Below, in pieces: positions 22,032 to 32,200 of a stretch of 64,000 bases of DNA. Position 1 is the first letter of the stretch; every line of letters starts with the position of its first letter. The stretch covers positions 372,001 through 436,000 of the forward strand of contig CAJFCV020000001.1 of NCBI GenBank assembly GCA_904066235.2, written 5' to 3'. The position numbers were made by a program, and so were the translations under genes. The notes under the pieces were generated by a model. It saw only the letters and a list, made by a program, of their open reading frames with translations, was not told the DNA's origin and did not search any database. Source of the stretch: Bursaphelenchus xylophilus (taxonomy: Eukaryota > Nematoda > Chromadorea > Rhabditida > Aphelenchoididae).

Positions 22032-25000
22032 TCAAATGTGTGTGGAGTTAAATTTATGTTGTCTAAGGTGTAGGAAATGGCTTTTAGAAGAATTCTGCTT
22101 AATAATTTAATAATCTACAACTGCTTTCTCCCAAAAAAAAATCGTTTTTAACACTATCATGTGATTTGACTAAAGTAATGTAAAATTATATCGTTAGCTC
22201 AATTTTCGAATGGCTAAAAACAAATATGATCATCATACTGCATTTCAAGCACAATTTTCCGCAAATAGAACCTTTTTAATCCCAAGAAAATCCCGATATT
22301 ATACTTGACCTTCAAAAACAATCAAAAAGAGAAAAAGGGCAAATGAATAAAAACAGAATGTCACCGCTGAAAAACGATGGGAATTACAATGAAAAACAAA
22401 CAAAAGGCCGATGGGGGAATCACGATTCGATTGCGTTTTGCGATTTCAAAAGCTCCGGAACGTCGGCGGAAAGACATTACTCAATCTTCCCTCCATTTTC
22501 ATAAGGAAATTATGCGGAAATTGTCTTGAAATGAAATACATAGAAAGCACAGAGGATGTGGAAGAGAAACACAGAAATTTTACAGGATATGGAAGGGTCA
22601 AATGGGCTTCAGACATCAATTTTTGGCAAAATTTTGTAAAATTTTATCGAAAATCGAGAGAATTTGATGATTTTGGCTGTTAAAAGATAGTAATTTAGAT
22701 GCCATAAGGGAATTTATCTCTCAATTAGCAAAGATAGAAAATAATTAAGCTCTAGCTCACCTATAGACAGTGGTTTTGCCAAGGAAAATGTAAAAAATCA
22801 TCAAAAATTTCGAAATTTCATAATTTTTCATCGAAAAGTCAAAGAAAACCCATCAAAATGCAAGCAATAAACCTTTGACTCCCCGTTTTCGCTTCGTCAA
22901 ATATGATTTTCCCCTTATCATAACTCCATTTCACCTCCTCGCAAACTCTTTTTAATCTCTCAGTTGACCTAAAACAAGGTCAAAAACCGCCCGCGACTGA
23001 GTAATATGCGCGTTGGCGGAGCTGCCGACGGTACGATTACATCATGAATAATAAGAAAAAATCATAAAATTGGGTGAAAAAGTCGTGGACATTACTTTTT
23101 TATTACCTTGATTTTATGGGTATAGGAGTACATAAATCATTCCGGAAGCCGGTAAATTGCAGTTTGTTTGTGTTGAAATTAATTGCTAATGATTTTTACG
23201 GATTTCTAGTCAAAAAGGATCAAAAAGTATCAAAAGGTATCAAGGATACTTTTGAAAAGTATCAAAAGTTATCCGTCAAAAAATCAAAAAAATCAGTAGA
23301 AAATGTCCCAAATTTTTTGAGATCTCACTTTATTTGAGATTAATTCAACTTTTTCAGAGCTAACGAGCCAATTAAAGGCCAGTTAACCCATTAAACTTTG
23401 AAGTTATTTTATTCATTTATGCCTTGAGGAAACAAAAAAAAGTTGGTTAGCGCCTTTCTGGATGATTGAATATTGATGGTAGTACGGTAAATGTGCTAAA
23501 ATTGGCCCGAGTTCCCACGCGGAACAGACTTTTTATATTATCCATGGCAAAATCGGATAAAACGAGGAAGTGCTCGGCGCGAGGGGCTCAGATTCGGGCC
23601 AAATTTGGCATGACAGCTGTGTACGGGCTGGGTACTAACCTCTTAAATTTTCAGGCCGCTCGTCTCAAGGAGAGCTGCAAAATTTTACAATTTTCGCACA
23701 AAAACCGCTGTCCAAAACTACAATCTCAAAAAATCCCAAATTTCCAATGGAAACAACGTTACAGAGCGCTCAGACTTCTCGAGCAAGGTTGGAGAGGGGT
23801 GTTAAAGACGATTATAGTTTTCCTTGGCGAAAACTTTGACCGTAAATTGCGTGGAAAATTGAATTTCGAACGCACTTCAAAGGAGGGGCGAATTTTGAAT
23901 GAAAATGGCTGAAAAAAACGTCTCAAGTCCTCCAAAAGATGACGAAGGCGAATTCAAAAGCAAGTAAATACTGCACAATGGATTATAAAGGACGTCACGG
24001 GGCTGGGTTTGCAGTATTTTATATTGAACATGAGCGATATTGTACTTGACCATTGATGTAAAAAAAGGTTAAAATACAAGCTGAAAGAGCTTAATGTCAT
24101 TAAAAATTCATAGTTCTACAGAATGCGTGGAATTTTAAGCTCAAAAATGCGCATAAATTTCAAAAATTTCAATTCCCGCAATTTTTGGCATTCTGTTGCA
24201 AGGGTTGGAAAAGAGAAAAATACAGTATATTTGGTAAATACGGTAGACGAAATGATTTTGACATCATATTACATACGATTTTCATGTTATTCCGTGATTT
24301 TTTGATGTTATTCATGATAATGATGACATTAAAAAAAGTAGATAATAGCTGATGAACCCAGCCATTTTTTCGTTTGATTTGAAAAGGGTAGGCCCTAAAT
24401 CGCCTTGTATTACGGTAGCTTTCATAAAATTTGAATATAACAGAGGTCTAGGCATCAATTTATATTACACTTGACCTTCAGATAAAAAATTCGTCAAAAA
24501 GGTTGATTTCAATGCTAAAACAAGATCAAAAGATGTTCTAATATAAAATAACAGCCCTATTCTACAAATATGATCCATAAAACAGCCATTAAACAAACTT
24601 TTTGACCACTAAAATTGCACTTTTGCCCTCCCTTCCCCGCTTCAAGGCCAAAATGTTTATAATTGTTGGGGTCGCGGCCCTGGAAACGGCTGGAGTTCTC
24701 GTCAGGAATGCGTTACGAACACATATGTGTGGGTTTTAAACAATTTCGCATGTCTAAAACGTTTGGGCTTTACAATTTTTGCAGGTTTAAAGTCGATAAG
24801 TCATGAATTTTCGAGTTTTTCGGAGGAAAAATTGTTTTACAAAAAAATTTAGAGAGCAAAGAGCAATGAAAAAGAGGGAATAGAGTGTAATCTAGGATGG
24901 GGATTGTAGATGAAGACGAATTTTGAATATTGAAGAGGTGTTTTATAGATTTTTGGGGAGATTAGGATCAAAAAGGGCTAAAATAAAGTGATTTTTGATG

Positions 25001-25349
25001 AAAAAGGCTAAAAGTTTGGTTTTTATGCCGGAAATCAGTGGAAAATGGCTGAATTGGGAAGTAAAATACGATATAAGACATTGGAATTTTTATTTAGTAT
25101 GAAGAATTTGTTATTTCAACATTTTTTGACTCAAAATGATGACTAAACCTCAAAATTTCCCTCGTCAAATCGGACACAACCCAAAAAACAACCAAAAAAC
25201 GAGGAAAAAACGTATTTGTCCCGTTCCCACCACATCAACCCAGGCTTCCAAAAAAAATTTTTGCGACGTTCGTTTTTTTCGAAACTTGGACGTCCTTTTT
25301 TCCCCTTTTTTTCGAAGCCCTCGACCTCGCGTTCGATCCTCCCCCTCCC
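22032..25349. other. Long stretch without a recognised gene
   Basis: GC-richer islands lie at about 22.98-23.04 kb, 23.50-23.83 kb (a 148-codon frame begins at 23466) and 24.62-24.73 kb. None gives a recognisable protein or a convincing exon chain. They could be decayed exons, regulatory DNA or parts of a nematode-specific gene. Confidence 0.3.
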
Positions 25350-25850
25350 GACATGCCCTCTATTTGGGCGTTCGGCGGAATTTTCACGGAATTTCAAACA
25401 AAACCGCGAAAATTCGAGGAAATTCCGAGCCAAATGAAGAGAATTGAGGGAGTTGGCAGAAAGTTGAGGGAGAATGAAGAGAGAGGTAGAGAGAGCAGAG
25501 AGAGCGGGAAAAGCGCGCCAAACGGGGGAAGAGAGAGAAGGAGGAAGGTAGAGACGGCGAGAGAAAATGTTCGAGAGACTTTCTGGTCAGAGAACAGAGT
25601 GTAAAAAATGATGCGCTTCAGAAGAGAGCGCCAGAGACCTTTTCCTAAGAAAAGCCCGTCAGAGAAAAACGAGAGAGCACGGAAACTTGCAGAAGGTCCG
25701 AGAAACTTTTCGTCAGAGAAAAGAGAGACTATAAAAAACAATTCACTTCTCAAGAGAGAGCCAGACAACTTTTCCGAAGAAAAGCCCGACAGAGAAAAAC
25801 GAGAGAGCAAGGAAACTTATAGATAATTGAGAGAGTGGTTAGAGAAACAG
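25350..25850. repeat. GA-rich region with a two-copy 130-bp tandem repeat
   Basis: Strongly purine-rich on the plus strand (GAGAGAG words). Two related units at about 25590-25715 and 25720-25845 share AAGAAAAGCCCG, CAGAGAAAAACGAGAGAGCA and GGAAACTT. Frames on both strands are compositional. It could act as a GAGA-type promoter tract, but I see no gene start attached to it. Confidence 0.6.
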
Positions 25851-26948
25851 ACAAAACCGCGGAATTGGAGACATTGCAGGAAAATAAGAGACGAGAATCG
25901 GTAAATAGGTGGAAATGTTGAGTTCTGTGTGGATTACGTAACAAGTGCCGTGTTATGAAAGAGTTGAGTAGTACTTTTGTCGAGCGATCTCTTTGTTATT
26001 CATGAGCAAACTCGAAAATTCTTGGAAAAGATGGGAAAACAGGGAAAAGGTGTAAAACAAAAGACAAGTAGGGTAAGATAATGATAGAAAATTGAAAAAA
26101 GATGATTGGAAAAACGTAAAGCTTAATTTTCATCTCCTTTATACACTTTTTTGACAAAAAAATCAAAAATTAATCTAAAATACGCAAAGCTTTCAAAAAT
26201 TAATTAAAAAATCCCGTTTGAAAGTCCATGAATTAACTGTGACATGGCGTAAAGTGCTCTCAAAACCACAAAAACCAAGTGAAAAGCCAACGTTTCAAAA
26301 GACAGAGCCAAATGTTTATTGCTCTTGAGGTCAGAGATCCGTTTCAAATTTCAGCTCAAAACAGTTGCTTCGAATATGCCACGAACTGGCAATTATTTGA
26401 CAATAAACTAGAGGTTTTAATGAGTAAACCAACAAAATTTTAGGGGTTTAGAAGTCAATTTAATATTAGAAAAATTGAGCCTAAAACAAGGTCATTTAGT
26501 CATCATTTTCAAATCTTTCGGGTGAAAAACGAATATTTTGATAGAAAAACTCTTAAAGCGGGTTTTATTGTAAAATACGTATTTTTTGATCTTCGGTACA
26601 GCTTATTTTTCCAAGATTCCCCTATAAAATCAAGTGTAATATAAAAAAATTTTCAAATTTTCCCCATTTTTGCCCTCCAAATTCACCATAAACGATTGAA
26701 AATCATTTCCCGAACCTCCCGCTGACATGAGTGCCCAATTGCAACGCCATAACAAAGCCCATTTGGGCTTTTTTTTCAAGCTCGCATTAATCGGGAGACA
26801 AAAGGAGGAGAAATGAGGGCCGAAAACGGCGTCAAAGCCGGAAATTTGGGGAAGTGCTGCGCATTTGGAGGGACTGCGAGCCTTTTGCAGGGTGGTACAG
26901 AAACGCCCACTCTTGGAATAAAATTTCGAAAAAATTATTTCAAAATTT
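25851..26948. other. Gene-free spacer
   Basis: No supported gene. A GC-richer patch at 26.70-26.88 kb precedes the fold-back element. Confidence 0.35.
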
Positions 26949-27682
26949 ATTCACAAGGAAAGTACTTCAATGGGGTATAGAGTTGCAGGTCGAGACATAC
27001 ATCAAAAAATCGCAAAATTCTTCTGATTCAGAATATGTAAAAATTAGCTGCCTAATTTTGGTTTGTAATGGTGAGAGAACCCTCAGAACTTTTCTCGGAA
27101 CACCACGCAAATTCCTTTTTGACCAAGTTTTTACCAATTCAAAAGGTTTGTTTTTGAGCTAAAGTAAACCCTGGTATCTTGACAAGCCTTACAGTATCAA
27201 ATTTGATTAATACTACACCTTAATTAGTAGTTCCAATATAAAAAAGGGGAATTCGCGTGGTTAATCGCGCTCGGTCTATTCCGTCGGAAGAAAGCGGTGT
27301 GGCCGAGTGGTTACAGCGCTATACTGAGAATCCGATGGGAAAGGTTGCCCTTGGGTTCAATTTCTTTTGCCACAGAACCCCTTTTTTACATTGGAACTAC
27401 TATTAAGGTGTAGTATTAATCAAATTTGATACTGTAAGGCTTGTCAAGATACCAGGGTTTACTTTAGCTCAAAAACAAAGCTTTTGAATTGGAAAAAAAC
27501 TTGATCAAAAAGGCATTTGCGTGGTGTTGCGAGAAAAGTTCTGAGGATCTTTTCACCATTACAAACCAAGATTAGGCAGCTAATTTTTGCATATTCTGAA
27601 TTAGAAAAATTTTGCGAATTTTTTGACATATGTCCCGACCTGTAACTCCATACCCCCATAGAAGCGCTTTCCTTGTCAAAAA
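26949..27682. mobile_element. Fold-back element A with tRNA-like cargo
   Basis: The left arm (26949-27250) and right arm (27377-27682) are about 300-bp inverted repeats. Shared blocks include AAATTAGCTGCCTAAT, AACTTTTCTCG, TTACTTTAGCTCAAAA and GGTGTAGTATTAATCAAAT with their complements. The 126-bp loop contains a class II tRNA-like sequence. The arms are homologous to those of fold-back B at 33994-34731, which lacks the cargo. Confidence 0.8.
27294..27374 (+). pseudogene. Class II tRNA-like sequence (degenerate) in a fold-back loop
   Basis: GGCCGAGTGGTTACAGCGC matches a class II D-arm (A box) and GGGTTCAATTTC resembles a B box. The loop CTGAGAA would give anticodon GAG (Leu), but the anticodon stem CTATA/TCCGA does not pair and the acceptor pairs poorly. 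Probably a tRNA pseudogene or tRNA-derived module, not a working tRNA. Confidence 0.55.
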
Positions 27683-27794
27683 TAGACCAACTCAGCGATT
27701 GTTAAGTAGTGGAAAACATGTTACATGACAAGCAAATTGTTTGTACTGAGACTATTTTATGCTATCTAGTTCTCGGGGATAAAAAATGGAATTT

Positions 27795-28738
27795 TTAAGC
27801 GAATCCATAGCCAATCAGGGATCCGCCGATGAAGCCGGTGAAAAGGTACGCGTTCTTGGTCACAAAATCGTCCAGCTCGCGGCTGGATGGAACAGCCGAC
27901 CGTGTTGCACCGAACTGCGCCCGAAGATTGTCACTGATGTCGTCCAAATCCTGCTGGAATTGACTTTTGTTCAGCTTGATGTAGCCGCGGTAGTTGAAGA
28001 ACTGCAAGGAAATAGGCGTGTAAATGAATACAAAAATATTAGTAAAAGCATGACTGAGAGTAACACCAAATTTAGGACATCATCAAGCAGCCACTTTCAT
28101 CGTCAAACGTCAAAATTTTTTGGTTATCATCAAACCGGCTAGTGTAATATAAAGAAATGGATGATACCGATACAATTCAGTGTAACTCCAGTTGGAAACC
28201 GTCATAGGTCTCTTCACTAGATCATTCAGCATCTTTTACAGCTTATTTCGAAAGTTCTAAACGATGTCTACAGCTTGAAAATCCGCTTGTTACCTAAACC
28301 AAGTGAAACATCAAAAATTTCTTCCCTGTGAAACACCACAGCCTAAAAACTATTCTAGCAAGAGGATAAAGGCTCCTGACATGCTCAATAGCAATTAACA
28401 GCCTTTCTACACGTCAATCTTGCCAAAACAAAGTGTTTTCCATCTAACATCAAGTATAACATAACTCCCAAAATAATACCTGTAAAATCAACAATGTGCT
28501 TCCCAAAATGGCAGCAAAGAACTTCGAGGTCCTTGTGAACACGTATCCAGTGACTCTAAACACCAAACACAATAAAAAAAAGGAGAAGAACTTACATTCC
28601 ACCAGTGGCTCCAATTCCAATCTGCATTGGGACCGGCTGTCGCTGAATGTTGCGTAAATACCTGAAGAATGAATCTATCGTGTTGGAAACAAAGTTTCCT
28701 TGGTTGGCTGGGTCCCTGGGAGCTTTGTCTGGCCACAT
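27795..28738 (-). CDS. FUN14-domain protein (FUNDC-like, outer mitochondrial membrane)
   Basis: Three exons on the minus strand: 28738-28596, 28555-28480 and 28001-27795. Together they encode 141 residues in one frame with good splice sites. The family acts at the outer mitochondrial membrane; FUNDC1 is a mitophagy receptor. Family features seen are the glycine-rich stretch PMQIGIGATGG, TGYVFTRTSKFFAAILG leading into a hydrophobic helix ending LLILQFFNYRGYIKLN, and a C-terminal hydrophobic GFIGGSLIGYGFA. The length is close to the usual 150 or so. I see no clear LC3-interacting YxxL motif in the short N-terminus (MWPDKAPRD). The frame stays open for 15 nt upstream of the ATG to a splice acceptor at 28754, so an extra 5' coding exon that could supply that motif is possible. 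The gene is divergent from the SPD-2 gene. Confidence 0.88.
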
Positions 28739-28753
28739 TTTACCCGGCTTAAC

Positions 28754-29230
28754 CTGGAAGAATATAAATTATAGTTAACGTATAGTATAATATAATATAA
28801 ATTTTGCGGATCAATAAAGTTATAAAAATTTTTTCAGAAGCATCTCCCGCTATGACGGACAAATTTGTGAGGTCTCACGTCTCTTTTGAGTGTTCGACAA
28901 AATAACAATGTAAAGCGAAGTGAGGGCGCAGCCTGCGGAATTAAAAAGAAGTTTACGTAGTCGAATTATTGGGTGCAATATACAAGATTTAAACTTTCCG
29001 TTCATGCAAAAACAATTTTTAAAGCAATAAGCTCTAGTCCACTTCATTATTCCGCTCAAATTTCGTATAAACACCTACAAATGGATAGGTCTCATCGTAT
29101 AAGATGTCGCTAAAGTGGAAATGCGAAAGACCCGCGGAAATTTTCACTTTGAACTTTCCTCTCGAATTTTTTTCGTTCGGGCATCTCGACCAGCTTTTGC
29201 TTGCTCGTTCGTCTGGTTCTGGTGGTCGAC
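28754..29230. promoter_or_regulatory. Divergent intergenic region between FUN14 and SPD-2 genes
   Basis: About 480 bp separate the two starts. It contains a GGGCGCAGCCTGCGG motif at about 28924 and a half TTTTATACGA palindrome at about 29088-29108. A shared promoter is inferred from the head-to-head layout only. Confidence 0.45.
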
Positions 29231-32200
29231 ATGGGCGACGAGAATTTGGATAATTTCGAGGAGCTCGCATACGACGATGATAACATCGAAATTTACGATT
29301 CTCGATGTGAAAGTGAACGTAAGTTGTTTTGATTGTTTTCTTGAGGTTTAGGAAAGCCCATGAAGCTTCTTGTAGCTGGATGAAACAGCTTATTCGACGA
29401 CGGGAATTGAAATTCCAAAAAGGGGTTGATGTCATGGATAATATCGAAAATTTTCGTGTTGCTCGTTTTTCTTGAGGCGAAAGTTTTTCTAATTAGTTTG
29501 CTTGGGACATGAACAAGGTTTGGAAGCGGTTTTATTGGTGCTTCGAAGGCTGCGGTCTTCATTTTTGGACGATTCTTTGGTACTGTCTTTTATGAACTGG
29601 TGAAAAGGAAATTTTCAAAACATGGGTAGAACTGGTGTCTAAAAAAAATATTCTTGCGGTTTGAGTGATAGTAAATGCGACTGGTTAGCTAGTTTTAGAA
29701 GATTTTACCGCTTTCCTTTTGGGTTTCCATTGGATTTTACTAAATTATGTTTTCCATGGTGTTTGATCTAAACTTTCTGAAGAAAATCAGTCTCATTTCT
29801 TACACACCTGAGGTAAAATATGACTATCTTCTTCCATGGAGTATATAAAATATGGGGAGCTTTAATTAAAGATTTGTAATGAGCTTGGTGTCTCTGTTAT
29901 GCCTTATTTATGTTATCCATGACATCAAAACTTTTTTTTATTTATCCAGGCCATATTCCTCAAGTTGATGGCTAAAAGTAAATTTGTTTCAGTCGGATCC
30001 GACGGTGAAAGTGAGCGTTTCGAATCGGAGAAGCAGAAAGTCCCATCCAAAATCGCTAGAGCTCGTCGCGTTCCGATGACTCCGATTCAAGAGAAAGAGG
30101 AACGAAGCGTGATCAGAAGTCCATTGAAACAGATCCAATCCACTCCCAAATCCATAAACATATCGAAAACTCGACGTAATTTGACTGGAGAATTTGGTAA
30201 ACTTAATGAAAATGAGAAAGAGTTCAAAAATCGCAGAGACGACAGGGGAAATCAACAAATTTCGGAAATTTCCTCTCAAATTGACCGAGAACTCAATGAG
30301 AATACCGATATTGTGCCTGGGAATGATGAAAGGCTTTATTATGAAGCGGATCAAGCGCAAATTGCCACGGCTAGACAAGGGGTTCAGACCATGGATGAGG
30401 AAATTCGCAAGTATCAGGACCGGTTTGGAAATTTGATCTCTGAGGTAAGACAAAGACTTTTGATGGTAAAATTTATACCTCAAAACTTGCTAGAGGGCTT
30501 TTGGAAGAAAATATAAGCAATTGATTTTAATTTTTTTTTGAGAATGGACTAGAAATTATATTATCCATGCCATAAATTTTTCATATTTTCAGACTCAAGA
30601 CGATGCCCCATCGAAAGCCGTTCGTTTTGATGTTCCAAGAACAGAAAGTACGGACTCTCTGATCACCAGTCAGAAGGAAGATGAGCGTGATATGAATCCG
30701 CCGTCAGTCATTGAAAAACCCAAGGAGAACATCGCGGAACCGTTGCCAAACTTTCGAAAGCCATCTGGAATACTCAAAAGTATCAGTGAAATTGTGCCAA
30801 GCACCTCTGGAATGACTTCGATTATTGTGAGTTTTTGAATTGAGGATTTTTGTGGTTTTTAGAGTTGGCAGCTCGCGCCCGACGTTTGTCAGGATTTCGG
30901 TATCTAGAAGGAAGTAATGGGCATAAATGGGTGGAAGAGGATGAGTTTACTGTAAAAACACGTTTTGGTAGACTTTTGATGCGTTTGAGATTGGCAGCTC
31001 GCGCCCAGGCAAAATTTAAAATTGAGGTTATAGGTGAAATTAATGTGCTGCTTGGTGTGTGGGGGTGTATAATGTAATAGAATAAAGATATATTGATTTG
31101 ATTTTTTTAGAAATTTAGGTTATCGAAAATCGATTTTTTTGTTTCAGCACACCCCGGAATGGCAACGCCGCCAAAAAATCCTAGACGAACGTTATCAACG
31201 AATGTGCCAGCAACAAATCCAACCCCTCTCCCTGACTCACCGACCCTCTCCCCGCACCAGTTTACCGGCCGAAACCACCACTCCAAAACGGCCGATTGGC
31301 CTGCGAACTCTGAACCCAATTGTGGACCTCCGAAAGGAATTAGGCCAACAAAAAGAGCTCAAAGATGGATCAATCGAGCAGAAATTGGACAACGAACACA
31401 AGAATGGATTGGGCCATGAGAATAACCAGCCTAACCGCCAATCCAGCTTCCGGAATTACAGCAATCCGCAGAAGAATTTGACGAATTCGCGGGGAAATCG
31501 CCTGACCGCCGAGAATTTGGCCAAACATCAGGCTAGTTTTCAACAGCAGAGCCAGTCCAGCGATTCCAGTCGCGCCGAGAAAGACTCCGCCCACTTTGGA
31601 AGAGACTCCGCCCGCTTTGGAAGAGACTCCGCCCTCTCGACCAGAGACTCCGCCTACTTTTTCACGGAAGATTTGTTGAAGCCCCGGCGGAAATTCACGG
31701 AAAAAACGGACCAAACTCAGACGGAAAGAACATCCCGAAGCCCCATCTCACAGTCCGACACAATGAGAACTGCTATCTCGAGAGCGGCTGACTCCAGTTT
31801 CCCGTCGAGAGCACCGTCAGCCATGAGTCAGATGAATCAAACAATCACGATGTAAGAATGAACAGGTTGTTGGTGATTATAAGGAAAGATTTGAGAAGAA
31901 TAGAGAAGATGTTTACACGTGGAGGAGAGTAGAAAAAAAATTTTGGATCTTTAGCGATGATTTGAGCATGAAGTCAGGGCGCAGCTTGCGGACACAAAAA
32001 AGTTTTTTAAATTGAATTAAGACTGAGGATTTGTGGAGATTAGAGACTGACTTGACATGTGGATTAGATTAGAATCAAATTTTTAAACCTTAGCGATGAT
32101 TTGAGCATGAAGCCAGGGCGCAGCTTGCCAGATTTGAGAAGGCCTGGCGTTGAATTGGAAATAGAATGGTAGGTTGGGGAATGGTATGAGGAAGATCAGT

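Noticed and set aside
23466..23912. 148-codon frame in a GC-richer island
   Set aside because: No recognised family and no clear exon borders that extend it.
29965..29992. SPD-2 exon 2 starting at the acceptor TTTATCCAG (29949)
   Set aside because: It leads to an early stop in the frame set by exon 1. The acceptor TTTGTTTCAG at 29992 keeps frame.
29989..30483. 164-codon minus-strand frame opposite SPD-2 exon 2
   Set aside because: Shadow of the plus-strand exon, which has splice sites and a continuing frame.
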